A stretch of 64,000 nucleotides of DNA from an uncultured Bacteroidaceae bacterium (lineage in GTDB: Bacteria; Bacteroidota; Bacteroidia; Bacteroidales; Bacteroidaceae): contig CAKRYD010000008.1 of NCBI GenBank assembly GCA_934426255.1, positions 30,250 through 94,249 on the forward strand, in the 5' to 3' direction. A program made the position numbers and the translations under genes. The notes beneath the pieces were generated by a model. The model was given only the letters and a program-made list of their open reading frames with translations, was not told the DNA's origin and did not search any database. The first letter of the stretch is position 1. Every line of letters starts with the position of its first letter. Positions 9,224 to 17,320 of the stretch are shown in pieces.

Positions 9224-9655
9224 TCAGCTTTGTTTCTTGTAGTCTGCAAGTGCTTCGATTGCAAGGCGGTAGCCATTCATTCCAAAGCCGCAGATAACTC
9301 CTTTGCAGGCGGGAGATATCATGGAGTGGTGGCGAAATGCTTCGCGCTGGAAGACGTTTGATATATGCAGCTCCACCACAGGTGTCGTAATGGAACGGAT
9401 GGCATCATGAAGCGCTACGGATGTATGCGTGTAGGCACCTGCATTAAGGATGATGCCATCATAGCTAAACCCTACCTCGTGTATCTTATCAATCAGGAAC
9501 CCCTCCACGTTACTTTGGAAGTAATCGATTTGTATCTCAGGGTAAGCTGCCCGCAATTGGCTCAGGCAGGTATCAAAGCCCTCGCTACCATAAATCTCGG
9601 GTTCGCGCACACCAAGCAGGTTCAGGTTGGGACCGTTAATTATTTGTATTCTCAT
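9224..9655 (-). CDS. aroQ: Type II 3-dehydroquinate dehydratase
   Basis: The 143-residue enzyme catalyses the third step of the shikimate pathway. It has the family N-terminus IQIINGPNLNLLGVREPEIYG with catalytic Tyr22, the NPGAYTHTS-equivalent NAGAYTHTS, and the HISNVFQREAFRHHS segment holding the catalytic His and substrate-binding residues. The frame is open upstream to 9799, but homology begins at the ATG at 9655. A TAACTTTG promoter box on this strand lies at 9700-9707, which would be inside any longer version. It is transcribed divergently from xerD. Confidence 0.95.
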   Translation of the reverse strand: MRIQIINGPNLNLLGVREPEIYGSEGFDTCLSQLRAAYPEIQIDYFQSNVEGFLIDKIHEVGFSYDGIILNAGAYTHTSVALHDAIRSITTPVVELHISNVFQREAFRHHSMISPACKGVICGFGMNGYRLAIEALADYKKQS

Positions 9656-9679
9656 AGATGCTATTCTTTCCGATTTTGC

Positions 9680-9707
9680 TACTTTTGCTCCATTAGTGGC
9701 AAAGTTA
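9680..9707. promoter_or_regulatory. Overlapping divergent promoters of xerD and aroQ
   Basis: On the plus strand TACTTTTG (9680-9687) lies 19 bases before the xerD ATG at 9707. On the minus strand TAACTTTG is read from 9707 to 9700, about 44 bases before the aroQ start. The aroQ box shares a base with the xerD start codon, so the two transcription units are packed into about 50 bases. Confidence 0.65.
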
Positions 9708-10705
9708 TGAAAAATATCTCCAAAACTGCGACATCCGACGGTAATAATCTTGACGGCATCCGCTCTGCCGAGCGTGAAGGACTGTTGAAACGTTACCATA
9801 GTTACCTGCTTTTGGAAAAGTCTTTTTCGGGCAATACGGTGGATGCCTACATGCGCGATGTGGAGAAACTGTTTGTTTTCCTTGGCAACTCGGGTCTACA
9901 GCCGCAAGATGCCCGCATCGATGACCTCAGAGCGTTTGCTGCAGGCCTGCACGACATAGGCATAGAGCCCCGTTCGCAAGCCCGCATCCTAAGCGGTGTG
10001 CGTTCGTTCTATCGCTTCATGATGTTGGAGCGCCTTATAGAAGACGACCCTTCCGAGCTGCTTGAATCCCCCAAGATCGGCTTCCATCTGCCATCGGTCC
10101 TTTCGGTTGAAGAGATAGACCGCATGCTTTCGTGCATCGACCTTAGTAAAAAGGAAGGGCAGAGAAACCGGGCTATCATTGAGACACTTTATAGTTGTGG
10201 CTTGCGTGTCAGCGAGCTTTGCCATTTAAAAATTTCCAATCTGTATTTGCAGGAGGGCTATATCCGCATATTCGGGAAGGGCAACAAGGAACGTCTTGTG
10301 CCTATTTCACAGCGTGCCGTCAAGGAGCTGCAAAACTATTTCATTGACCGCAACATGCTGGATATACCGCCCGAATATGCCGACTATGTGTTCATCACCG
10401 TTCGCCGGCATACCAAAAACATCGGACGTATCATGGTTTTCTGCCTCATCAAAGCCTTGGCAAAGGCTGCAGGGATTGACAAAGACATCAGTCCCCACAC
10501 ACTTCGCCACAGCTTTGCCACTCATTTGTTGGAAGGAGGTGCCGACTTGCGTGCCATCCAGGCCATGCTTGGACACGAGAGCATTGCCACAACCGAGATC
10601 TATACCCACATAGACCGTTCGCGCCTGCGTCAGGAGATTTTGGAGCATCACCCGCGCAACTTTGCCTACATGAAGCAGGCATCGTCCCACGGGAATGGCG
10701 GATAG
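9707..10705 (+). CDS. xerD: Tyrosine recombinase XerD
   Basis: The 332-residue protein resolves chromosome dimers at dif together with XerC. The N-terminal SAM-like core-binding domain (about 22-110) precedes the catalytic domain, which has all the active-site residues: Arg167 (SCGLRVSEL), Lys191 (FGKGNKER), His264 and Arg267 (SPHTLRHSF), His290 (MLGHESI) and Tyr299 (TTEIYTH). Residue spacing closely matches that of E. coli XerD (R148, K172, H270, Y279). The frame is open from 9365, but the family N-terminus and a promoter box at 9680-9687 favour the ATG at 9707. There is no excisionase, attachment site or other mobile gene nearby, so this is the housekeeping enzyme rather than an integrase. 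Confidence 0.92.
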   Translation: MKNISKTATSDGNNLDGIRSAEREGLLKRYHSYLLLEKSFSGNTVDAYMRDVEKLFVFLGNSGLQPQDARIDDLRAFAAGLHDIGIEPRSQARILSGVRSFYRFMMLERLIEDDPSELLESPKIGFHLPSVLSVEEIDRMLSCIDLSKKEGQRNRAIIETLYSCGLRVSELCHLKISNLYLQEGYIRIFGKGNKERLVPISQRAVKELQNYFIDRNMLDIPPEYADYVFITVRRHTKNIGRIMVFCLIKALAKAAGIDKDISPHTLRHSFATHLLEGGADLRAIQAMLGHESIATTEIYTHIDRSRLRQEILEHHPRNFAYMKQASSHGNGG

Positions 10706-10796
10706 ACACGAAAGAGCCTGCCTGCATTCGGCACCGATGCCTTTCTTCACTGCCATAAAAAGCCTGAGGTTTATTGGCTTTCTCGAAACTTTCCAT

Positions 10797-10804
10797 TAAT
10801 TTTG
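10797..10804 (+). promoter_or_regulatory. TAATTTTG -7 box for the GH3-family operon
   Basis: TAATTTTG matches TAnnTTTG and lies 31 bases before the ATG at 10836. Confidence 0.6.
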
Positions 10805-10835
10805 CTCTTGATTCGAACTTTACGAAGACTATACC

Positions 10836-12344
10836 ATGAGCATAACATCTCTTATACGTCCTTATTTCGAAAGCCGCTACCGCCATTCCGAGCAGTGCGA
10901 ACGAAACGCTGATGATGTGCAACACCGTCTGTTGCAAAGACTGTTGAAACAGGCAGCCGGCACAGAATGGGGACAAAAATATCACTATGACGGCATCCGC
11001 AACTACGGGCAATTTGCCAAAGATGTGCCGGTATGCACCTACGAAGACCTGAAAGGCTATATCGACCGTATGCGACATGGCGAGAAGGACATACTGTGGC
11101 CGGGCCGCATAAAGTGGTATGCCAAGTCGTCGGGCACCACCAATGACAAGAGCAAGTATATACCCGTGAGCCAGGAAGGGCTGCAAGGCATCCACTATGC
11201 CGGCGGAAAGGATGTTGTGGCCTATTATCTTCACAACAATCCCCAAAGCAGACTTTTCGACGGGCGCGCACTGATTCTGGGCGGAAGTCATGAACCCAAC
11301 TACAACGTTCCCGAGAGTCTGGTGGGCGACTTGAGTGCCATCCTGATTGAAAACATCAATCCCCTGGCCAACATGGTAAGGATACCGCCCAAGAAGATAG
11401 CCCTGCTGTCTGACTTCGAAACCAAGCGCGACCTCATAGCACGTATGGCCATGAACAAGAACGTCACCAACCTGAGCGGTGTTCCTTCGTGGATGCTTTC
11501 CGTGCTGAGCCGCATGTTGGAACTTGCAGGCAAGGACCATGTCACCGACATCTGGCCTAATCTTGAAGTGTTCTTCCACGGAGGGGTAGCCTTTACGCCC
11601 TACAGGCAAACCTACGAAAAGCTCATTCCTTCGGACAGGATGCACTACATGGAGACCTACAATGCCAGTGAAGGATTCTTCGGGCTCCAAGACGATCCAT
11701 CCGACAAGGCCATGCGCCTGATGACCGGCTACGGGGTCTTCTACGAGTTCATTCCGCTTGAGGAAGTGGGCAAAGACCATCCCCGGGTGCTGCCGTTATG
11801 GGAAGTCGAGACCGGAAAGAACTATGCCATCGTCATCACTACCACGTGCGGACTATGGCGCTATCAGATAGGCGACACCGTGAAGTTTACCTCCGTACGT
11901 CCCTATAAGTTTGTCATCAGCGGCCGCACCAAGAGCTTCATCAATGCCTTTGGCGAGGAGCTCATCGTAGACAATGCAGAGAAAGGGCTGGCCGAAGCAT
12001 GCAAGGCAACAGGAGCCATAGTCAGCGAATATACCGCTGCCCCCATCTTCATGGATGCCAATGCCAGATGCCGGCATCAATGGATGATAGAATTCCGTGT
12101 AAAGCCCGATTCCGTGGAGCATTTTGCCACCGTGTTGGACGAGGCATTGCAGAAAATCAACTCCGACTATGAGGCCAAACGCAGCAAAAACATCACCTTA
12201 CAGCCGTTGGAGGTCATTACGGCCCGCACCGGCCTCTTTGACGATTGGCTGAAGGGGAAAGGCAAGTTGGGAGGCCAGCACAAGGTGCCTCGCCTCTGCA
12301 ACAACAGGAACATCATGGACGAACTCATCGGCCTGAACAAGTAA
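10836..12344 (+). CDS. GH3 auxin-responsive-promoter family acyl-adenylating enzyme
   Basis: The 502-residue protein belongs to the GH3 branch of the ANL adenylating superfamily, best known from plant jasmonate- and auxin-amino-acid synthetases. The P-loop-like ATP motif YAKSSGTTNDKSKYIP lies at about 101-116. The second nucleotide motif METYNASEGFFG (about 271-282) and TTTCGLWRYQIGDTVKFTS (about 337-355) follow, and SGRTKSFINAFGEELI marks the hinge to the C-terminal domain. Plant members join an acyl acid to an amino acid; bacterial substrates are not established, so amide formation is an inference from family. It is the first gene of a three-gene unit, with 10 bases before the next start. 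Confidence 0.85.
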   Translation: MSITSLIRPYFESRYRHSEQCERNADDVQHRLLQRLLKQAAGTEWGQKYHYDGIRNYGQFAKDVPVCTYEDLKGYIDRMRHGEKDILWPGRIKWYAKSSGTTNDKSKYIPVSQEGLQGIHYAGGKDVVAYYLHNNPQSRLFDGRALILGGSHEPNYNVPESLVGDLSAILIENINPLANMVRIPPKKIALLSDFETKRDLIARMAMNKNVTNLSGVPSWMLSVLSRMLELAGKDHVTDIWPNLEVFFHGGVAFTPYRQTYEKLIPSDRMHYMETYNASEGFFGLQDDPSDKAMRLMTGYGVFYEFIPLEEVGKDHPRVLPLWEVETGKNYAIVITTTCGLWRYQIGDTVKFTSVRPYKFVISGRTKSFINAFGEELIVDNAEKGLAEACKATGAIVSEYTAAPIFMDANARCRHQWMIEFRVKPDSVEHFATVLDEALQKINSDYEAKRSKNITLQPLEVITARTGLFDDWLKGKGKLGGQHKVPRLCNNRNIMDELIGLNK

Positions 12345-12354
12345 CAGCAAGCAC

Positions 12355-14274
12355 ATGAAGCTAAGCCGCCTACTCAGCATTCTCTTTTTTGCCACATTGC
12401 TCGCCTTAGGATGTGCAAGCCCCGGAAGTCCCGATGGCGGGCCTTACGACGAAACGCCTCCGATGGTGGTCGGCTCAACCCCTAAATATGGCAATCTCAA
12501 CACTAAGAGCAAGAAAGTGGAGATCTACTTCAACGAATTTGTCAAAGTGGAGAATGCCTCGGAAAAAGTCGTGGTAAGTCCGCCACAGCTGAACCAGCCC
12601 GAAGTAACCGGTCTGGGAAAGAAAATCAAGGTATCCCTACAGGACTCGCTGAAAGACAACACGACCTACACCATAGACTTCTCGGATGCCATCGTCGACA
12701 ATAACGAGGGAAACCCCTTAGGACATTACACATTTGTGTTTTCAACCGGCAACACCACAGACACCATGGAAGTGGCAGGCAAGGTGCTTAATGCACAGAA
12801 CCTGGAGCCCGTTAAGGGAATTTTGGTGGGTCTTCATAGCGACACCACAGACTCGGCTTTCCTGAAACGTCCTTTCATGCGTGTGGCACGCACCAACGGG
12901 AGCGGCGAATTCATCATAAAAGGTGTGGCTCCCGGCCGATACCGTGCCTATGCCCTCGAGGATGCCGACGGCAACTTTGTCTTTTCACAAAAGAGCGAAC
13001 GCATTGCCTTTCTGCCCAAAGTGTTCGAGACGGGCAGCTATCCCGACGTGCGTCCTGACACGGTTTGGCACGACAGCATCCACATTGACAGCATCCGCAT
13101 TGTTCACTTCACCCATTACACCCCCGACAATCTGGTGTTGATGGCCTTCCTGGAAAGCCATCAGGAAAGGCATTTGCTGAAGACCGAAAGGCCGGTGCCT
13201 GAGCATTTCGATGTGTATTTCACGGCACCGTCTGCCGAGATCCCGAAGCTGAAAGGGCTGAATTTCGATGAGAAAGATGCCATTGCTCTGGTACGCACCC
13301 AGGGCAACGACACCCTTTCCTATTGGTTGAAAGACACGGCACTTGTACACCAGGACACCCTGCTGGCCACTTATACCTATCTGGAAACCGACACCACAGG
13401 ACAGATGGCCGAGCGCACCGACACCATCAGTTTCGTATCCAAGATTTCGCGGGCCAAGCAGTTGAAACTGCAGGCCGAGCAGGAAAAGAAGTGGAAAAAG
13501 GAACAGGAGAAGCTGAAAAAGAAGAACCAGCCCTATCAAACCCGTATGCCTGTGCCTCCGTTTGAGCTGAAGCTCACCGGCACAACCACCATAGCTCCCG
13601 ACGAGAACCTTACACTGGTGGGCAAAGAACCTATCGCATCCATCGACACAACCAAAATACATCTGCAGCTGCGCATCGACTCAGCCTACCATGAGGCCGG
13701 CTATCTGTTGAAGCCACATCCCTTATCCCTGTTCCGCGCAACCCTATATGCCGAATGGCGTCCCCAGCAGGAGTACCAGCTGGTTATCGACTCAGCAGCA
13801 TTCATTAATATATATGGTCAGGCTTCGAATGCCCAGAAATACAACATCAGTGTGCCCAGCCTCGACACCTACGCCTCACTGTTTCTCAACCTCAAGGGTG
13901 TGGAAGACTCCACGGCCGTTGTGGAGCTTCTCAGCACGGCCGACAAACCGTTGCGGAGTGTGAGGAGCAAGAACGGACGTGCCGAATTCTACTTTCTGAA
14001 ACCCGGAAGCTACTATGTGAGGCTCTTCATCGACCGCAACGGCAACGGCAAATGGGATAGTGGCGACTACGAATCCGGCACATTGCCCGAAGAGACCTAT
14101 TATTATCCTCACAAGCTCAATCTACGTGCCTTATGGGACGTAGAGCAGGACTGGGACATCAGGGCCGTGCCCATTATCAAGCAGAAGCCGCTGGAGATCA
14201 CCAAACAAAAGCCCGACAAGAAGAAAACAATCCAAAATAGAAATGCGCAACGTGAAAGAGACAAGAACCGGTAG
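12355..14274 (+). CDS. Ig-like (Big_5) domain lipoprotein
   Basis: The 639-residue protein starts with a lipoprotein signal (LLALGC, Cys20). The segment of about 30-130 (PPMVVGSTPKYGNLNTKSKKVEIYFNEFVKVEN to HYTFVFSTG) is a Big_5-type Ig-like domain. A carboxypeptidase-regulatory-like beta domain follows (GEFIIKGVAPGRYRAYALEDADG, about 180-210). A charged, probably coiled-coil stretch rich in K, E and Q lies at about 365-395. The C-terminus holds a second CnaB-like motif (FYFLKPGSYYVRLFIDRNGNGKWD) and a very basic tail. It is likely exposed at the envelope; its function is unknown, though similar lipoproteins are conserved across Bacteroidetes. Its 3' end overlaps the next gene by 32 bases. 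Confidence 0.8.
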   Translation: MKLSRLLSILFFATLLALGCASPGSPDGGPYDETPPMVVGSTPKYGNLNTKSKKVEIYFNEFVKVENASEKVVVSPPQLNQPEVTGLGKKIKVSLQDSLKDNTTYTIDFSDAIVDNNEGNPLGHYTFVFSTGNTTDTMEVAGKVLNAQNLEPVKGILVGLHSDTTDSAFLKRPFMRVARTNGSGEFIIKGVAPGRYRAYALEDADGNFVFSQKSERIAFLPKVFETGSYPDVRPDTVWHDSIHIDSIRIVHFTHYTPDNLVLMAFLESHQERHLLKTERPVPEHFDVYFTAPSAEIPKLKGLNFDEKDAIALVRTQGNDTLSYWLKDTALVHQDTLLATYTYLETDTTGQMAERTDTISFVSKISRAKQLKLQAEQEKKWKKEQEKLKKKNQPYQTRMPVPPFELKLTGTTTIAPDENLTLVGKEPIASIDTTKIHLQLRIDSAYHEAGYLLKPHPLSLFRATLYAEWRPQQEYQLVIDSAAFINIYGQASNAQKYNISVPSLDTYASLFLNLKGVEDSTAVVELLSTADKPLRSVRSKNGRAEFYFLKPGSYYVRLFIDRNGNGKWDSGDYESGTLPEETYYYPHKLNLRALWDVEQDWDIRAVPIIKQKPLEITKQKPDKKKTIQNRNAQRERDKNR

Positions 14275-15076
14275 TGTGTGGGCATTGGTGATGGCCTTGA
14301 GCCTCGTCCTATCGGCAGCAAGAGCCCAGAGTGTGGACAACACGGCTTTCAAGAGCGGAGAGACGCTACAATACGACCTGTACTACAATTGGAAATTCGT
14401 GTGGGTCAAGGCAGGTTCGGCTTCGATGAGCATCACCTCGACCGTCTACAACGGGCAGCCGGCCTATCGCACACGCCTGCTCACACGCGGCTCGTCGCAG
14501 GCCGACAGATTCTTTGTGCTGCGCGACACACTCACAAGCATCGTGACACAGGCCGACATGTTGCCACGCTACTACTCCAAGACCGACCTTGAAGACAAGT
14601 CATATCGCCAACGCAACGTATGGTTCAGCTACAGCAACGGCCAGGCTCATGCACGTCAGCGATATATCAATCCACACGGCGTGGTGAGCTGGAAGACAGA
14701 GAGCGACAACCTGTGCATCTTTGACATGCTGAGCATCATGCTGCGTGCACGCTCGTTTGACACATCGGGCTACAAGAAAGGACACAAGATAAAATTCACC
14801 ATGACCGACGGCGACGGCATCAGCACGCAGACCCTCATCTACCGGGGCCGGAAAAACCTGAAGATGAAGAACGGCAATGCCACCTACCGTTGCCTGGTGC
14901 TCTCGTTTGTGGAATACGAGAAAGGCAAGGAAAAGGAAGTGGTTACATTCTATGTTACCGATGACAAGAACCACATTCCCGTAAGGCTCGACCTTTTTCT
15001 CCGCATAGGCACAGCCAAAGCCTATCTGGTGGGACACAAAGGAGTGCGCAACCCCATAACCTCGAAAATCAGGTAG
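14243..15076 (+). CDS. Secreted DUF3108 domain protein
   Basis: The 277-residue protein has a signal peptide with a charged start (MRNVKETRTGS), a hydrophobic core (VWALVMALSLVLSA) and likely cleavage after ARA. The rest matches DUF3108: FKSGETLQYDLYYNWKFVWVKAGSASM near the start and DKNHIPVRLDLFLRIGTAKAYLVG near the end. It is predicted to be an all-beta protein of the periplasm or outer membrane. The start at 14243 overlaps the previous gene by 32 bases; a second ATG at 14291 would shorten the signal peptide to MALSLVLSAARA and is a plausible alternative. Translational coupling to the upstream lipoprotein suggests the two act together. Biochemical function is unknown. Confidence 0.8.
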   Translation: MRNVKETRTGSVWALVMALSLVLSAARAQSVDNTAFKSGETLQYDLYYNWKFVWVKAGSASMSITSTVYNGQPAYRTRLLTRGSSQADRFFVLRDTLTSIVTQADMLPRYYSKTDLEDKSYRQRNVWFSYSNGQAHARQRYINPHGVVSWKTESDNLCIFDMLSIMLRARSFDTSGYKKGHKIKFTMTDGDGISTQTLIYRGRKNLKMKNGNATYRCLVLSFVEYEKGKEKEVVTFYVTDDKNHIPVRLDLFLRIGTAKAYLVGHKGVRNPITSKIR

Positions 15077-15105
15077 CTGCAACTCGGCTCCGGCACACTG
15101 CCTGT

Positions 15106-15261
15106 TGCGATGTGTACAGATTGAAGTTGCGATATGTACATATCGCAGGTCACGATGTGGCTGATTGCAGAGTGTTTCATGTACATGAAACACATTGTGA
15201 TATGTACAGGAAACAACCTGTTTCCCCTATAGAGAACACCCTGTTTCATGTGCATGAAACA
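15106..15261. repeat. Palindromic-unit array A (7 units, 22/23-base period)
   Basis: Seven near-palindromic units are separated by exactly 3 bases. They are 15106 TGCGATGTGTACAGATTGA, 15128 TGCGATATGTACATATCGCA, 15151 CACGATGTGGCTGATTGCA, 15173 TGTTTCATGTACATGAAACA, 15196 TGTGATATGTACAGGAAACA, 15219 TGTTTCCCCTATAGAGAACA and 15242 TGTTTCATGTGCATGAAACA. Start-to-start distances are 22, 23, 22, 23, 23, 23. Spacers are agt, ggt, gag, cat, acc and ccc. Units 2 and 4 are perfect palindromes. The array lies between the DUF3108 gene and the ychF promoter. Open frames across it spell repeated words such as FHVHETH and are not genes. Confidence 0.9.
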
Positions 15262-15301
15262 CACAGCAGCCCCAAAGACCTCAGCAAAGGACTGTTGATG
15301 T

Positions 15302-15332
15302 TTTGTCCTGAGATAAAAAATAAGTAACTTTG
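15302..15332 (+). promoter_or_regulatory. TTTG-N19-TAACTTTG promoter of ychF
   Basis: TTTG (15302-15305) is followed after 19 bases by TAACTTTG (15325-15332), the complete Bacteroidetes primary-sigma consensus. It lies 36 bases before the ychF ATG and downstream of repeat array A. Confidence 0.8.
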
Positions 15333-15368
15333 CGCATTGAAACAAGTTAACATCAGAACACACGGATT

Positions 15369-16472
15369 ATGGGATTACAATGCGGCATAGTGGGCCTGCC
15401 CAATGTGGGCAAATCGACCCTTTTCAACTGCCTGAGCAATGCAAAGGCGCAGGCAGCCAACTTTCCTTTCTGCACCATAGAGCCTAACGTAGGAGTCATC
15501 ACCGTGCCCGACGAACGGTTGCAGAAACTGGCAGAACTGGTACATCCGGGCAGAATCGTGCCCACCACAGTCGAAATAGTGGATATTGCCGGCCTCGTGA
15601 AAGGGGCCAGCAAGGGTGAAGGCTTGGGCAACCAGTTCCTGGCCAACATACGCGAGACCGATGCCATTATACATGTGTTGCGCTGCTTCGACGATGAAAA
15701 CGTGACCCATGTCGACGGAAGCGTAGACCCCGTGCGCGACAAGGAAATCATAGATGCCGAACTACAGATAAAAGACCTCGACACAGTTGACAACCGTCTG
15801 CGCAAGGTTGAAAAGGTGGCCCAGATGGGCGGCGACCAAAGTGCCAAGACAGAATATGCCGTGCTCACAGCCTACAAGGCCGCCCTCGAGAAAGGGCTCT
15901 CGGCACGCACCGTCACTTTTGAAAAGAAAGAAGAGATACAAGCAGCACGCAACCTGTTTCTGCTCACGGCCAAACCTGTACTCTACGTATGCAACGTTGA
16001 CGAAGCCAGTGCAGCCACAGGCAACCAATATGTAGAAGCAGTGCGCGAGGCCATCAAGGACGAACATGCCGACCTGCTCGTGGTGGCAGCAAGAACCGAG
16101 GCCGACATTGCCGAACTCGAAACCTACGAAGAAAGACAAATGTTCCTTCAAGACGTCGGACTGACCGAATCGGGGAGCAACCGCCTGATAAAAGCTGCCT
16201 ACAGACTGCTCAATCTCGAGACTTTCATCACAGCCGGCGAAATGGAGGTTAAGGCATGGACCTATCGCAAAGGATGGAAAGCACCCCAGTGTGCCGGAGT
16301 CATACACACCGACTTTGAAAAAGGATTCATCAGGGCCGAAGTCATCAAATATGACGACTACATCAAGTATGGCAGCGAAGCCGCAGTGCGCGAAGCCGGA
16401 CGGCTCAACGTGGAAGGCAAGGACTATGTAGTGCAGGACGGCGACATCATGCACTTCCGTTTCAACGTATAA
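15369..16472 (+). CDS. ychF: Obg-family ATPase YchF
   Basis: The 367-residue protein is a universally conserved Obg-like P-loop ATPase associated with ribosomes and redox stress. The G1 loop is GLPNVGKST (8-16), G3 is DIAGLVKGASKGEGLG (about 73-88), and the G4 position reads NVDE rather than NKxD. That change is the known reason YchF prefers ATP over GTP. A coiled-coil insertion follows (about 120-190), and the C-terminal TGS domain (about 280-367) ends with QDGDIMHFRFNV. It is the first gene of a unit with lgt 14 bases downstream. Confidence 0.96.
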   Translation: MGLQCGIVGLPNVGKSTLFNCLSNAKAQAANFPFCTIEPNVGVITVPDERLQKLAELVHPGRIVPTTVEIVDIAGLVKGASKGEGLGNQFLANIRETDAIIHVLRCFDDENVTHVDGSVDPVRDKEIIDAELQIKDLDTVDNRLRKVEKVAQMGGDQSAKTEYAVLTAYKAALEKGLSARTVTFEKKEEIQAARNLFLLTAKPVLYVCNVDEASAATGNQYVEAVREAIKDEHADLLVVAARTEADIAELETYEERQMFLQDVGLTESGSNRLIKAAYRLLNLETFITAGEMEVKAWTYRKGWKAPQCAGVIHTDFEKGFIRAEVIKYDDYIKYGSEAAVREAGRLNVEGKDYVVQDGDIMHFRFNV

Positions 16473-16486
16473 ACACACCCTTCACC

Positions 16487-17320
16487 ATGCTTTCGTTCAT
16501 CAACTGGTCGCCCGACATCATCGCCTTCCACATCTTCGGGTTTCCCATACGCTGGTATGCCCTCTGCTGGTGCACGGCCCTCTATCTGGCCTACCTCAAC
16601 ATGCACCGTCTGTATCGCCAACAGAAAATCAGCGATGCCCTGTTCGAGCCCATCTTTGTCTACTGCTTTCTGGGTGTGCTCATAGGAGCTCGTCTGGGCC
16701 ACTGCCTGTTTTACGAACCCGGATACTTCCTTACCCACCCCGTGGAAATGGTGCTTCCCATACGCCGCTTTGCCGACGGGTGGAAAATAGTTGGCTATGA
16801 AGGACTGTCAAGCCACGGCGGAGTCATAGGACTCCTCATAGCCATCTGGCTCTATTGCCGGAAAACGAAGATGAACATCATGCACGTTCTCGACAACATG
16901 GGCATAATAACACCCCTCTCGGCAGCGTTCATACGACTGGGAAACCTCATGAACTCAGAGATAGTAGGCAATGCCACCGACCTGCCATGGGGCTTTATCT
17001 TTGCACGCAACGGCGAAGACTTTGCACGCCACCCCGCACAGCTCTACGAAAGCATCGCCTATCTGCTCTTCTTTATAGCCATACAGATAGTCTACCACCA
17101 TAAGAAAGACAAGGTGGGATCGGGATATTTCTTCGGACTGTGCCTTACATGCATCTTCACCTTCCGCTTCTTCATCGAATTTATCAAAGCAAACCAGGTG
17201 GCAGCCGAAGCCGACTTTATCATCAACATAGGCCAGCTGCTCAGCCTGCCCCTCGTGGCAATAGGCATCTACTGCCTCAGAGGCGGCAAGTATTGCAGGC
17301 TGCTCGCAGAGAAAAAATGA
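16487..17320 (+). CDS. lgt: Prolipoprotein diacylglyceryl transferase
   Basis: The 277-residue inner-membrane enzyme transfers diacylglycerol from phosphatidylglycerol to the lipobox cysteine, the first step of lipoprotein maturation. About seven membrane segments are visible. Family signatures are IRWYALCW near the N-terminus, GARLGHCLFY, SSHGGVIGLL, the signature-like FIRLGNLMNSEIVGNATDLPWGF and HPAQLYESI. The window encodes several lipoproteins that would be its substrates. Its stop codon overlaps the start of the GH95 gene (ATGA at 17317-17320), implying coupled translation. Confidence 0.95.
   Translation: MLSFINWSPDIIAFHIFGFPIRWYALCWCTALYLAYLNMHRLYRQQKISDALFEPIFVYCFLGVLIGARLGHCLFYEPGYFLTHPVEMVLPIRRFADGWKIVGYEGLSSHGGVIGLLIAIWLYCRKTKMNIMHVLDNMGIITPLSAAFIRLGNLMNSEIVGNATDLPWGFIFARNGEDFARHPAQLYESIAYLLFFIAIQIVYHHKKDKVGSGYFFGLCLTCIFTFRFFIEFIKANQVAAEADFIINIGQLLSLPLVAIGIYCLRGGKYCRLLAEKK

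Noticed and set aside
9365..9706. Upstream extension of xerD from 9365
   Set aside because: It overlaps aroQ antisense and has no homology to the family N-terminus; the promoter box at 9680-9687 lies inside it.
9365..10705. Integrase of a mobile element
   Set aside because: The protein has XerD spacing and residues, sits divergent to aroQ, and has no att site, tRNA target or mobile genes nearby.
15112..15327. Open frames across array A (and at 29632-29853 and 46477-46794) coding for words like VHIA and FHVHETH
   Set aside because: They are products of translating the palindromic arrays. The 22/23-base period is not a multiple of three, frames stay open by chance, and there is no promoter or homology apart from the repeat itself.
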